Positions 1 through 6,137 of a stretch of DNA of 59,602 nucleotides are shown one piece after another. This stretch comes from a virus. Position numbers and translations under genes: made by a program. The notes beneath the pieces are model-generated. The model searched no databases and had not been told where the DNA came from. It saw only the letters and a list, made by a program, of their open reading frames with translations. Where the stretch lies: positions 1-59,602 of IMG/VR virus record IMGVR_UViG_3300044695_005052. One strand, 5' to 3'. Every line of letters begins with the position of its first letter. The stretch's first letter is position 1.

Positions 1-72
1 AGAGAAATTTACATAGTTTTCATGAAATCTTTGTATGATCTTTGTAGGTAAGGGGTATGTTAGGGAGTCATC

Positions 73-182
73 TTTACAAAGGAGATCAGAGTCCTTTATA
101 AAGAATCAGATAGAACTTTATAAAGAAATAGACATAAGTTTATAAAGAATCAGACATAAGTTTATAAAGAATCAGATAAAAC
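73..182. repeat. 22-bp tandem repeat (iteron-like) array, five units
   Basis: Five direct repeats start at 73, 95, 117, 139 and 161 with an exact 22-bp period. Each begins with TTTATAAAG (TTTACAAAG in the first) followed by a variable AATCAGAYA-type half. The core TTTATAAA is self-complementary, so each unit offers a symmetric protein site on the same DNA face about every two helical turns. No gene covers the array. Iteron origins and multi-operator control regions look like this; which applies here is not decided by sequence. Confidence 0.8.
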
Positions 183-217
183 TTGAAATAAGTTGTGATT
201 TGGTGTTTGTAAAGTGG

Positions 218-313
218 CATACACAACATATAGTGGGTGGGGGGCTAAATTTCGGATATTTGTATGGGGTTTTAGCCAATCAAATGAAACCTACCCACTA
301 TATGTTGTATATG
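218..313. other. Long stem-loop with nested inner hairpin
   Basis: Arms 218..238 and 293..313 are complementary over 21 bp with one mismatch (core CAACATATAGTGGGT with ACCCACTATATGTTG). The 54-nt loop holds a second inverted repeat, GGCTAAA at 243..249 with TTTAGCC at 271..277. There is no T-run after either arm, so it is not a simple terminator. It lies between the iteron array and a second hairpin, so it may belong to an origin or to a structured untranslated region for genes left of the window. Confidence 0.7.
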
Positions 314-327
314 TGAGATGCTCAAAA

Positions 328-360
328 TGTATTTCAAAGTGGTTTAAACTTTGAAATACA
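328..360. other. Perfect 13-bp inverted repeat
   Basis: TGTATTTCAAAGT at 328..340 pairs perfectly with ACTTTGAAATACA at 348..360 across a 7-nt loop. It is in the gene-free left end. Neither side has a convincing T-tract, so an operator or origin-associated hairpin is more likely than a terminator. Confidence 0.65.
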
Positions 361-460
361 TCAGAGTTAAGTTCTAAATTCATGTTTTTGGCATTGTAAA
401 AAGTAAATATTAATCAGAGTTTTTTGAGAAAAGTGTGGTTTTTTGGGGTTAAGTTAAATT

Positions 461-617
461 TGACTTTTTGGTAATAACCCCTCCTAACAGCCTATACTTT
501 GACTTTTTGGTAAACAAAAACACCTCAGATTCTAAATGAACCCAAGGTGTGATTTACTTTTGATCTATCTATATGGGGGGTAGGGGGTATCTCAAATATT
601 TGACTTTTTGGTAATAA
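461..617. repeat. Three copies of TTGACTTTTTGGTAA in the non-coding left end
   Basis: Copies start at 461, 500 and 600; the first and third extend to TTGACTTTTTGGTAATAA. The 12-mer TTGACTTTTTGG recurs at 9178, 12330 and 13469. The copy at 12330 lies just upstream of a minus-strand start codon; those at 9178 and 13469 are inside genes. The rest of 361-637 shows no ORF with gene-like features. If active as a control site, the left-end copies would serve minus-strand genes starting left of the window. Confidence 0.6.
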
Positions 618-637
618 TATAAATTAATACCTTATTT

Positions 638-730
638 TTACCTTCTACTTTTAGCTAAATAATCAGCAATTAACCACATACTTAGTAAGAATCCTAGTCC
701 TATACTTATTGTTATTAGTGTATCAATCAT
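638..730 (-). CDS. 30-aa single-pass membrane peptide
   Basis: The start ATG overlaps the stop of the upstream metallopeptidase gene as ATGA, which implies translational coupling. The peptide is one hydrophobic helix (about residues 3-24, rich in Ile, Leu, Gly) followed by a basic tail AKSRR. This suggests an N-out/C-in inner-membrane peptide. Last gene of the operon driven from the promoter at 3120. No family recognised; a holin-like or membrane-modifying role is possible but unsupported. Confidence 0.55.
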   Translation of the reverse strand: MIDTLITISIGLGFLLSMWLIADYLAKSRR

Positions 731-1110
731 TTAGTATAAGTATTCTTTGATGTTATTATTAGATTCATTAGTATTGGATTTAGATTCATTACTAGGAGTA
801 AGCCTCTGGACATTTTTGTGGTGAGGTCTTCATTCGTGTCCTCAAATAGCTTTTCATCGTCATTGGATGTATATCCAATAACTTCTAGTATGCAATGCGT
901 TATTTCATGCAAGAGTACTTCCCTTGCTTGTTCGTTATGCATTGCTGAATGCAGATATATTGTATGTGTACCTGTATTCGTAAATCCCCAACTTAAGTTA
1001 TCTCCTAAGTTGTCGGTTATTATTATTTTATACTTAGCGTAACCTAGGTCTACTTCTGTTATGTTTGCCCTTTGGAGAAGGTTAAATATATGATTTATGT
1101 CTTCTTGCAT
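727..1110 (-). CDS. Small zinc metallopeptidase (SprT/ImmA-like HExxH protein)
   Basis: 127 aa. The motif LLHEITHCILE has the zinc-binding and catalytic H68-E69-x-x-H72, and a downstream acidic stretch (FEDTNEDL, about 90-97) could give the third ligand. Phage genomes often carry such small gluzincin-like proteins; whether this one cleaves a host regulator or is structural is unknown. The start is preceded by GGGAGGAGGC, a strong ribosome site. It sits near the end of an early operon of small proteins. The family assignment rests on the HExxH context and length only. Confidence 0.65.
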   Translation of the reverse strand: MQEDINHIFNLLQRANITEVDLGYAKYKIIITDNLGDNLSWGFTNTGTHTIYLHSAMHNEQAREVLLHEITHCILEVIGYTSNDDEKLFEDTNEDLTTKMSRGLLLVMNLNPILMNLIITSKNTYTK

Positions 1111-1139
1111 GATGAATAGCCTCCTCCCTATTTAGGCTT

Positions 1140-1424
1140 TCAGGTGTCTTTCATTTGTGCTAGAACCTCTAATACTTTAGATTGCGCTAATTTAATTGCT
1201 TCCAAATAACTCTTGGTTTCGTTAATTAAAATCTCGTCTCCCATGGCTTTATTTAAAAGACTAAGGGCGGCAGTTTCTAAAGTCGGATGATACTCCTTAG
1301 GTAACTTCCAACCACCTTTGGTTAGTTGACCTTTAAATTTACCTTTGGAAATAACCTGACCTGAGTCCTGCCACTCTTCAATACACCAATTAAAAGGGTC
1401 AGGATGCGTGATTCTGTACTTCAT
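1140..1424 (-). CDS. Conserved-type phage hypothetical protein
   Basis: 94 aa, starting MKYRITHPDPFNWCIEEW. This HPDPFNWCIEEW opening followed by a short basic beta-rich part and a helical C-terminus resembles small hypothetical proteins I associate with bacterial and phage genomes, without known function. It overlaps the upstream gene by 4 nt (ATGA). No catalytic motif, no membrane segment. Confidence 0.6.
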   Translation of the reverse strand: MKYRITHPDPFNWCIEEWQDSGQVISKGKFKGQLTKGGWKLPKEYHPTLETAALSLLNKAMGDEILINETKSYLEAIKLAQSKVLEVLAQMKDT

Positions 1425-1762
1425 TTAATCTCCCCGTAAATACCGTCCATCGTAGAACAGAACTTATCTAACTCACTATCTTTTTTTTCATCCTTTTCTA
1501 CCTTTGCTTTGGCAATACCATCCTCAACTCCAGCTTCATAGATTAGCAGGTTTTGTAGGCTAGTAGGATCCATTGGTTTAGGATCTTTGACTCCAGTCTC
1601 ATGGAATAGCAGATCTTGGTACATTTGTTTGTACTTAAGATACATTGTATTGTAGTAGTCAGCTTCTTTGCTTACCGTCTCTAAGTCTTTATTGAGCTTA
1701 TCTACCATCTTGATAAGGTTATCTACAGACTTTTGTAGGATGTATTCTTGTGTATCGTTCAT
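1421..1762 (-). CDS. Hypothetical coiled-coil protein
   Basis: 113 aa, largely helical and charged. Residues about 10-50 form heptad-like repeats (VDNLIKMVDKLNKDLETV), followed by Tyr-rich YYNTMYLKYKQMYQDLL, consistent with a coiled coil and oligomerisation. Overlaps both neighbours by 4 nt, so it is translated from the same mRNA. No family recognised. Confidence 0.6.
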   Translation of the reverse strand: MNDTQEYILQKSVDNLIKMVDKLNKDLETVSKEADYYNTMYLKYKQMYQDLLFHETGVKDPKPMDPTSLQNLLIYEAGVEDGIAKAKVEKDEKKDSELDKFCSTMDGIYGEIK

Positions 1763-1986
1763 TTGATTTCCTTTAGCTTGTTGGCTACTTTTTCTAGTTC
1801 GGATAGTTTCTTACCTAAGAGGTTACAGACTTCCTCTACGGGCATCTGGTCTTTAATTCTTTCTGGGAACTTATTTTCGATGTAGTCCACACACTTGTGC
1901 ATATCTTCCATTGAGTTAAATGTTAGGGCTACATAGTCTCCCCCTATCCACCAACTAAATGTGTATGTCTTAGCTTTCTTCTTCAT
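1759..1986 (-). CDS. Hypothetical small basic protein
   Basis: Start chosen at 1986 because the ATG overlaps the upstream stop as ATGA, the junction type used throughout this operon; a longer in-frame start at 2094 would overlap the upstream gene by more than 100 nt. 75 aa, beginning MKKKAKTYTFSWW. The opening resembles that of 2307..2585 (MKRKAKTHS), suggesting the gene starts were copied together with the flanking DNA. The C-terminal half is helical and Lys/Glu-rich. Confidence 0.55.
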   Translation of the reverse strand: MKKKAKTYTFSWWIGGDYVALTFNSMEDMHKCVDYIENKFPERIKDQMPVEEVCNLLGKKLSELEKVANKLKEIK

Positions 1987-2285
1987 TGGTTTACGATTCC
2001 CTTGGATTGGTTTACGATTCCCTTGGGTTGCTTTACGATTTCTTCTTTTTCTGAACCAGATATCCATCCAAATGTATATCCTGCATTTGGACAACAGAGG
2101 GGTACTTTCTTTTGTGCATGAGCATATGCACGCTTAACTGATCTTTTGGTAGAATAAGACTCCATAAAACCTTTATGGCACTCTGTACACCCACCATATA
2201 AAACGAACTGGTTAGTGTTCGTTTCATCGGGGATAGCAAATCTCATAAAGTTTTTACGGCTTATCATCGGCTTACGGTTTAACAT
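1983..2285 (-). CDS. Zinc-finger paralogue 1 of a tandem family
   Basis: 100 aa. Contains GGCTECHKGF, then YSTKRSVKRAYAHA, then a CC pair: the pattern C-x2-C-x2-G-F ... T-[KQ]-R ... K-x-A ... C-C shared with 2307..2585 and 2582..2890. Four cysteines suggest one zinc knuckle. The C-terminus carries short repeats (PKGIVNQ, SKGIVNQ) from duplicated DNA at the gene junction. Ribosome site GAGG upstream of 2285. No match to a family I know; nucleic-acid binding is a guess from the finger and the basic linker. Confidence 0.6.
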   Translation of the reverse strand: MLNRKPMISRKNFMRFAIPDETNTNQFVLYGGCTECHKGFMESYSTKRSVKRAYAHAQKKVPLCCPNAGYTFGWISGSEKEEIVKQPKGIVNQSKGIVNQ

Positions 2286-2306
2286 CTGTGATTCCTCGTT
2301 GTTGGT

Positions 2307-2585
2307 TTACGATTGCCTCTTGTGCGAAATCATAGTCCTGTAAATGCGGGGAGCTTGTGCCCATCCACTAATCGAGGGTATAGTGTAGAAGTGTTTATGC
2401 TCCCAGATGAAACAAACAATTGTATAACTCTCGTCTATACAACAAGAGTATCTTTTGTTTTGGGCACGAGTATATGCACACTTAAGTCCTCTTTTGGTAG
2501 CATAACGCCTCTCAAAGCCTTTATGGCACTTCGCACACTCACCGTACAAGATATATGCAGAATGAGTCTTAGCTTTCCTTTTCAT
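2307..2585 (-). CDS. Zinc-finger paralogue 2 of a tandem family
   Basis: 92 aa. Starts MKRKAKTHSAYILYG and has GECAKCHKGFERRYATKRG, then the CC pair. ATGA overlap with the upstream paralogue. Its C-terminal end is out of frame with the copied junction: the DNA that encodes EAIVNQ in the neighbour is read here in another frame as SHKRQS. This is a sign of an indel after duplication. Function unknown; likely the same binding role as its neighbours. Confidence 0.6.
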   Translation of the reverse strand: MKRKAKTHSAYILYGECAKCHKGFERRYATKRGLKCAYTRAQNKRYSCCIDESYTIVCFIWEHKHFYTIPSISGWAQAPRIYRTMISHKRQS

Positions 2586-2890
2586 TGGTTTACGATTGCC
2601 TCTTGTGCGCCCAAATCATGCAGCCATTTAATCCTGAACCATCCATGTGGGCAACAGGACATTCCTTTATTTCCTGCACGGGTACTTGCGTTTTTTACAC
2701 CCCTTTGTGTAGCATACCGCCTCTCAAAGCTATTTCCACACTCACATTGCCCCCGCAGGATAAAAGGGAGTTTAATCGGCTCTTGTGCCTTTTCTTCCTT
2801 TTCCTGCGCCTCCTTGGTCTTTGCAGCGATTCTGGCGATCATGTACCGCTGCCCTTGGATGTAGTCCGACACAAAAGGTTGGTTGCTCAT
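2582..2890 (-). CDS. Zinc-finger paralogue 3 of a tandem family
   Basis: 102 aa. An N-terminal helical, Lys/Glu-rich region (about 20-45) precedes RGQCECGNSFERRYATQRG and a CC pair followed by PHGW. The finger has C-E-C-G rather than C-x2-C spacing, so one ligand is shifted. It is the second gene behind the leaderless promoter at 3120. No family recognised. Confidence 0.6.
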   Translation of the reverse strand: MSNQPFVSDYIQGQRYMIARIAAKTKEAQEKEEKAQEPIKLPFILRGQCECGNSFERRYATQRGVKNASTRAGNKGMSCCPHGWFRIKWLHDLGAQEAIVNQ

Positions 2891-2893
2891 GGT

Positions 2894-3112
2894 TTAAAGG
2901 CTAGTGATCTCACAGGTGCAACCATGGGATTGTCCGTTTCTAAGGTTTCGCCCGATAAGAGCAACCTCGAACGGAGGATAGTATGTGAAGTTCGCTTGAT
3001 ATGTAAGCTGATCTTGGATGAATGCCACTACCTGATGAACTTGTTCCTCATTAAAACCAAATTCATCGGGGATGGTCAGCTTGATCGTGAAGTCTTTGTG
3101 GTTGTCGTTCAT
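2894..3112 (-). CDS. Small early protein, paralogue of 3907..4098
   Basis: 72 aa. Shares with 3907..4098 the order FTIK[LI]T-PD ... Q-L/M ... [AF]F or DFT-YPP, so the two are diverged duplicates. The start codon sits only seven bases after the -10 box of the promoter at 3120..3148, with no ribosome site, so translation should be leaderless. First gene of the leftmost operon. No known domain. Confidence 0.65.
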   Translation of the reverse strand: MNDNHKDFTIKLTIPDEFGFNEEQVHQVVAFIQDQLTYQANFTYYPPFEVALIGRNLRNGQSHGCTCEITSL

Positions 3113-3119
3113 GGTAGGT

Positions 3120-3148
3120 ACTATAACCGATCAGGAAGGGATAGTCGC
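3120..3148 (-). promoter_or_regulatory. Leaderless sigma70-type promoter, copy 1
   Basis: On the minus strand: -35 GCGACT, 17-bp spacer, -10 TATAGT, then seven bases to the ATG at 3112. The spacer core TCCTGATCGGT is shared with the four following copies. Confidence 0.8.
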
Positions 3149-3155
3149 GGGTTTT

Positions 3156-3617
3156 TTAGTTTTTTCTGAACAAATGCACCATAGAGCAGCCGGACACCCG
3201 AGCCTTGTCGAACACCCGAGCTTTGTCGTACACCCGAGTTTTGTCGTACACCCGAGCCTCGTCGAACACCCGTGCGTAGCCGTACACCTGAGCTTTGTCG
3301 TACACCCGAGCCTCGTCGAACACCCGTGCGTAGCCGTACACCTGAGCATAGTCTAGCACCTGAGCCATGTCGTACACTAGAGCGTTGCCGTATACCCGTC
3401 CGTAGTTAAACACCCGTCCGTAGTTAAACACCCGTGCATGGCCGTACACCTGAGCATAGTGTAGCACTTGAGCATAGTCGTACACCCGAGCGTCAGGGCC
3501 AATGTACGCAGTATCAGCTACTGTTGCAGTATCGGCCACCCAGCCCCCACCGTCTGGGTGTTGGTGAGCAGGCACAGGGCCATTACCATCTGCAAAATCA
3601 AAGGTTGTGATGCTCAT
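3156..3617 (-). CDS. Hexapeptide-repeat (left-handed beta-helix) protein
   Basis: 153 aa. After an N-terminal segment (about 1-35) with HQHPDGGGW, residues about 36-145 are an uninterrupted period-6 repeat of the form [AG]-[RQL]-V-[YFL]-[DGN]-x, about 18 turns, such as ARVYDYAQVLHYAQV. This is the hexapeptide repeat of left-handed parallel beta-helices; related repeats are common in phage and prophage proteins, where function is rarely known. No acetyltransferase-specific elements follow. The repeat DNA is itself duplicated. Sole gene behind promoter copy 2. Confidence 0.7.
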   Translation of the reverse strand: MSITTFDFADGNGPVPAHQHPDGGGWVADTATVADTAYIGPDARVYDYAQVLHYAQVYGHARVFNYGRVFNYGRVYGNALVYDMAQVLDYAQVYGYARVFDEARVYDKAQVYGYARVFDEARVYDKTRVYDKARVFDKARVSGCSMVHLFRKN

Positions 3618-3624
3618 GGTAGGT

Positions 3625-3653
3625 ATTATAACCGATCAGGAGGGGATAGTCAC
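3625..3653 (-). promoter_or_regulatory. Leaderless sigma70-type promoter, copy 2
   Basis: Minus strand: -35 GTGACT, 17-bp spacer, -10 TATAAT, seven bases to the ATG at 3617. No Shine-Dalgarno sequence fits in the gap. Confidence 0.85.
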
Positions 3654-3668
3654 GAGCTTTTTGAGAAA

Positions 3669-3902
3669 TTAGTTAGGCTCAGTATACAATTTATACAAAG
3701 AAGTACATTGATCCTTCCAATACTTGATTTCTCGATGGGCAACAGTTAAATTTTCATCCTGATTATCCAAAAGCCTCCGAAGAGTGCAGATTAAATTCTT
3801 AAGTTCTTGGGCATCGTTGGTTTCAATGTCCTTGGGATTGTAGTACCCGTTTAGGTTAGGCTTCATGTTATTCATGGTAGGCAGTAGCCATTTTTTGTTC
3901 AT
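3669..3902 (-). CDS. Hypothetical small helical protein
   Basis: Start set at 3902 because GGGAG lies 7 nt upstream and the upstream gene stops at 3907; a longer in-frame start at 3953 has no such site. 77 aa. The C-terminal two thirds (AQELKNLICTLRRLLDNQ onward) are predicted helical and probably coiled coil. No family recognised. Second gene behind promoter copy 3. Confidence 0.5.
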   Translation of the reverse strand: MNKKWLLPTMNNMKPNLNGYYNPKDIETNDAQELKNLICTLRRLLDNQDENLTVAHREIKYWKDQCTSLYKLYTEPN

Positions 3903-3906
3903 AAAA

Positions 3907-4098
3907 TCACTCCCACACGATAGGGGAGATTTCACAGGAGATGATCTCGACACTCAGGGGAGGGTATTCCGTGAAATCTGCGTCATGCTCCAACATATCT
4001 TTGATGGCTTGAACAGTAGCTTCCATGCCCTGCTCGTCAAGGGGGGAGTCATCGGGGCAGGTGATCTTGATGGTAAACCACTTGTAGTTGTAGCTCAT
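3907..4098 (-). CDS. Small early protein, paralogue of 2894..3112
   Basis: 63 aa. The segment WFTIKITCPDDSPLDEQG and later DFTEYPPLSVEII align with 2894..3112. Both copies are first genes behind a copy of the same leaderless promoter, so promoter and gene appear to have been duplicated as a unit. No known domain. Confidence 0.65.
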   Translation of the reverse strand: MSYNYKWFTIKITCPDDSPLDEQGMEATVQAIKDMLEHDADFTEYPPLSVEIISCEISPIVWE

Positions 4099-4105
4099 GG
4101 TAGAT

Positions 4106-4134
4106 ACTATAACCGATCAGGAAGGGATAGTCAC
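4106..4134 (-). promoter_or_regulatory. Leaderless sigma70-type promoter, copy 3
   Basis: Minus strand: -35 GTGACT, 17-bp spacer, -10 TATAGT, seven bases to the ATG at 4098. Confidence 0.85.
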
Positions 4135-4153
4135 GGGTTTTTTGGGAAATTAG

Positions 4154-4480
4154 TTAGCATACATACTCCTTACCAAGTCCATAGCCACAACCATAGCCAT
4201 AGCTATAGCCATCGCCATACCCATCGTCATCGCCATAGCCATAGCCAGAGTCATTGCCATAGCCATAGCCAGAATCATTGCCATAACCATAGCCAGAGCC
4301 ATAGCCATCATCAAAGCCATAGCCAGCACCATAGCCATAGCCAGAGCCATAGCCAGAGCCATAGCGAGCACCAGAGCCATAGAGAGCACCATCGCCAGAG
4401 CCATCGCCAAAGCCATAGCCATAGCCAGAGCCATAGCCATAGCCATCGCCACTAACAGTCATATCACCTCTGATTAGCAT
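4154..4480 (-). CDS. Gly-Tyr repeat protein E (MLIRGDMT family)
   Basis: 108 aa. The N-terminus [17 protein letters not shown] is the family signature; the rest is an alternating G-x repeat with x mostly Tyr, then Ser, Asp, Ala, Phe, and a KEYVC end. At DNA level it is the hexamer GGC-NNT: the Gly codon is nearly always GGC and the partner codon nearly always ends in T, so copies differ at coding positions. The start overlaps the preceding gene's stop (ATGCTAA). Low-complexity composition suggests a disordered, self-associating protein; no function is known. Confidence 0.65.
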   Translation of the reverse strand: MLIRGDMTVSGDGYGYGSGYGYGFGDGSGDGALYGSGARYGSGYGSGYGYGAGYGFDDGYGSGYGYGNDSGYGYGNDSGYGYGDDDGYGDGYSYGYGCGYGLGKEYVC

Positions 4481-4671
4481 AAATCACTCGTGAAAGCGCA
4501 GATGTGTTCGTTCCCATAGAAGTCTTCCACATAACCGAAGAAGTCTGTATCGGTTTCGAAACTTCTACGGAATTCTCCATTCCAAGATTCTGTTTCGTTA
4601 CAGATAGGACACTTAGTCCAAGTATCATCCAAACCAGAATCAAGCAGGATATATGTTGCTTTGTTATTCAT
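4474..4671 (-). CDS. Hypothetical small protein with Cys pair
   Basis: 65 aa. TKCPICNETESWNGEF contains a C-x2-C knuckle and there are two further Cys near the end (HICAF, DLC), so a single zinc site is possible. The C-terminal TGC-TAA junction is of the same form as the ends of the GYG genes, which suggests the GYG module was inserted here by recombination at that junction. No family recognised. Confidence 0.55.
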   Translation of the reverse strand: MNNKATYILLDSGLDDTWTKCPICNETESWNGEFRRSFETDTDFFGYVEDFYGNEHICAFTSDLC

Positions 4672-4949
4672 TGGTGGGGTTCCGATTTGATTTCATCACC
4701 GTTCCAAACCCTGCCATTTTGGATCGTCTTGTTCACCTGAATGATCCTAGGTGAGGTATCTTCGTCTTCATAGATAAGTTCTGCGGTATCAGCAACGAGG
4801 GCAATATCGTTGACCCGCTCTTCGATCCAGAAACCAGTCATCTCTTGACCAAAGCCATTGTCATCATCGACGCGCAACTTAACATCGTAAGTGCCGCCAA
4901 CTCGGTCTGCCAGAACGGTTAGATCACGGATCAGTTGTGAGAGTCTCAT
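4668..4949 (-). CDS. Hypothetical early protein
   Basis: 93 aa. MRLSQLIRDLTVLADRVG opens a helix; the middle is acidic and beta-rich (YDVKLRVDDDNGFGQEMTGF, then ALVADTAELIYEDED). Short proteins starting with LIxxL ... G-x-YDVxLR are common in phages and unassigned. First gene behind promoter copy 4; overlaps 4474..4671 by 4 nt. Confidence 0.6.
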   Translation of the reverse strand: MRLSQLIRDLTVLADRVGGTYDVKLRVDDDNGFGQEMTGFWIEERVNDIALVADTAELIYEDEDTSPRIIQVNKTIQNGRVWNGDEIKSEPHQ

Positions 4950-4956
4950 GGTAGGT

Positions 4957-4985
4957 ATTATAACCGATCAGGTGGAGGTAGTCAC
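4957..4985 (-). promoter_or_regulatory. Leaderless sigma70-type promoter, copy 4
   Basis: Minus strand: -35 GTGACT, 17-bp spacer, -10 TATAAT, seven bases to the ATG at 4949. The -35 box overlaps the stop codon (TGA) of the upstream GYG gene 4982..5236. Confidence 0.85.
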
Positions 4986-5236
4986 GGGTTTTTTGAGAAA
5001 TTACTTACATCCTCCTCACCATAGCCATAGCCAGAGCCATAGCCATAGCCAGCGCCATAGCCAGAGCCATAGCCATAGCCAGAGCCATCGTCAGAGCCAT
5101 CGCCATAGCCATCGCCAGAGCCATCGCCATAGCCATCGCCATCGCCATAGCCAGAGCCAGCGCTATAGACATAGCCATAGCCATCACCAAAGCCATAGCC
5201 AGAACCCCGTCTAGTCATATCACCTCTGATTAACAT
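4982..5236 (-). CDS. Gly-Tyr repeat protein D (MLIRGDMT family)
   Basis: 84 aa: [19 protein letters not shown], then the G-x repeat including YVYSAGSG (shared with gene A). It ends DVSNFSKNP instead of the family DVC or YVC. Comparison with gene E shows that about 8 nt containing the stop codon are missing here, so the reading frame runs into the copied upstream part of the promoter cassette and stops at the TGA inside GTGACT. Function unknown. Confidence 0.6.
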   Translation of the reverse strand: MLIRGDMTRRGSGYGFGDGYGYVYSAGSGYGDGDGYGDGSGDGYGDGSDDGSGYGYGSGYGAGYGYGSGYGYGEEDVSNFSKNP

Positions 5237-5394
5237 ACATACTCCTTACCATAGCCAGAGCCATAGCCATAGCCACAGCCATAGCCATAGCCATCGCCAT
5301 AGCCACAGCCATAGCCATAGCCAGAGCCACAGCCATAGCCATCGCCACAGCCAGAGCCATCGCCACTAACAGTCATATCACCTCTGATTAACAT
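5230..5394 (-). CDS. Gly-Tyr/Cys repeat protein C (MLIRGDMT family)
   Basis: 54 aa. [17 protein letters not shown], then G-x repeats in which Cys is frequent (five G-C-G units), ending GKEYVC. Start and stop overlap both neighbours through the 7-nt ATGTTAA junction: gene B ends ..TATGTTAA, and this gene begins at the ATG. Same hexamer GGC-NNT structure as its paralogues. The Cys-rich version could cross-link or bind metal; unproven. Confidence 0.6.
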   Translation of the reverse strand: MLIRGDMTVSGDGSGCGDGYGCGSGYGYGCGYGDGYGYGCGYGYGSGYGKEYVC

Positions 5395-5582
5395 ACATCC
5401 TCCTCACCATAGCCATAGCCATAGCCATCGTCAGAGCCATAGCCGGAGCCATCGTCAGAGCCATAGCCAGCGCCATAGCCATAGCCAGAGCCAGAGCCAT
5501 CGCCAAAGCCATAGCCATAGCCAGAGCCATAGCCATAGCCATAACCATCGCCAATTCTAGTCATATCACCTCTGATTAACAT
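5388..5582 (-). CDS. Gly-Tyr repeat protein B (MLIRGDMT family)
   Basis: 64 aa. [17 protein letters not shown] opens the family signature, followed by G-x repeats with Asp-Asp interruptions (GSDDG twice), ending GEEDVC. ATGTTAA overlaps at both ends couple it to genes A and C, giving a head-to-tail chain with no intergenic DNA. Confidence 0.6.
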   Translation of the reverse strand: MLIRGDMTRIGDGYGYGYGSGYGYGFGDGSGSGYGYGAGYGSDDGSGYGSDDGYGYGYGEEDVC

Positions 5583-5800
5583 ACATCCTCCTTACCATAG
5601 CCAGAGCCATCGCCATAGCCAGAGCCATAGCCAGAGCCAGAGCCATAGCCATAGCCATCGTCAGAGCCATCGCCATAGCCATCGCCAGAGCCATCGCCAT
5701 CGCCAGAGCCAGCACTATAGACATAGCCATAGCCATAGCCATCGCCATAGCCACAGCCATAGCCATAGCCAATTCTAGTCATGTTGCCTCGGATCAACAT
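5576..5800 (-). CDS. Gly-Tyr repeat protein A (MLIRGDMT family)
   Basis: 74 aa. MLIRGNMTRIGYGYGCG, then G-x repeats including YVYSAGSG, ending GKEDVC. It begins 4 nt after the stop of 5804..6127 and is the first of four chained GYG genes in the operon of promoter copy 5. Upstream CGAGGC could serve as a ribosome site. Confidence 0.6.
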   Translation of the reverse strand: MLIRGNMTRIGYGYGCGYGDGYGYGYVYSAGSGDGDGSGDGYGDGSDDGYGYGSGSGYGSGYGDGSGYGKEDVC

Positions 5801-5803
5801 AGG

Positions 5804-6127
5804 TCAGTTAGCCCAAGGAGCCTTTTCCCAAGCTTTCACGGCTTCATCGGAAACCAGAGCGACTGCGGTAACATTCCGCACTTCAATCGTCGAGGGGGGG
5901 CCGACACGGCAATGCTTCGACGGGCCAGTTGCGGCGAGGCCAAAACATCCCTTCACATCCGCAGACCAATAGATAGCCATCCGAGCATCCTGCAAGGTGA
6001 TGGTATCACCAGAGTAGTCGTCGGTGTAGCCAAAGAAGACTCCACGGTGAAGGGTAGTGACGAGGACAGGGGTGAGATTAGAGTTGTTATTCATGATTCT
6101 TTTTCTTTCTTGTTGTTGCTGCACCAT
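5804..6127 (-). CDS. DUF6948-like small phage protein
   Basis: 107 aa from the first ATG; an in-frame ATG at 6094 is a possible alternative. The core VLVTTLHRGVFFGYTDDYSG, then LQDARMAIYWSAD, GLAATGP and VTAVALVSDEAVKAW has the order (TT-HRGVFFG ... DAR-A-YW ... GPS ... VTAV ... EA--AW) of small phage beta-rich proteins that I recall as the DUF6948 type; function unknown. It is first behind promoter copy 5, with 10 nt between -10 and ATG. Confidence 0.6.
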   Translation of the reverse strand: MVQQQQERKRIMNNNSNLTPVLVTTLHRGVFFGYTDDYSGDTITLQDARMAIYWSADVKGCFGLAATGPSKHCRVGPPSTIEVRNVTAVALVSDEAVKAWEKAPWAN

Positions 6128-6137
6128 TGCAGCAGGT

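Noticed and set aside
73-182. CRISPR array
   Set aside because: Repeats are 22 bp head-to-tail with no spacers and no cas genes.
461-617. TTGACTTTTTGG as -35 boxes
   Set aside because: No TATAAT-like box at 16-18 bp in any copy; two copies lie inside genes.
1-637. Small ORFs in the left end
   Set aside because: None has a start with ribosome site and gene-like composition.
3865-5214. Plus-strand His-Ser-rich ORFs opposite the GYG genes
   Set aside because: They are the reverse reading of the GGC-NNT hexamers, lack ribosome sites and have no conserved start; the minus strand has the repeated MLIRGDMT starts, stop-start overlaps and promoters.
4154-5800. Ala-Met repeat frames (MAMAMAL...) on the minus strand
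   Set aside because: Third reading of the same hexamers, no shared start or coupling.
4154-5800. Diversity-generating retroelement target
   Set aside because: Variation is not limited to adenine positions, and no reverse transcriptase or template repeat is visible in the window.
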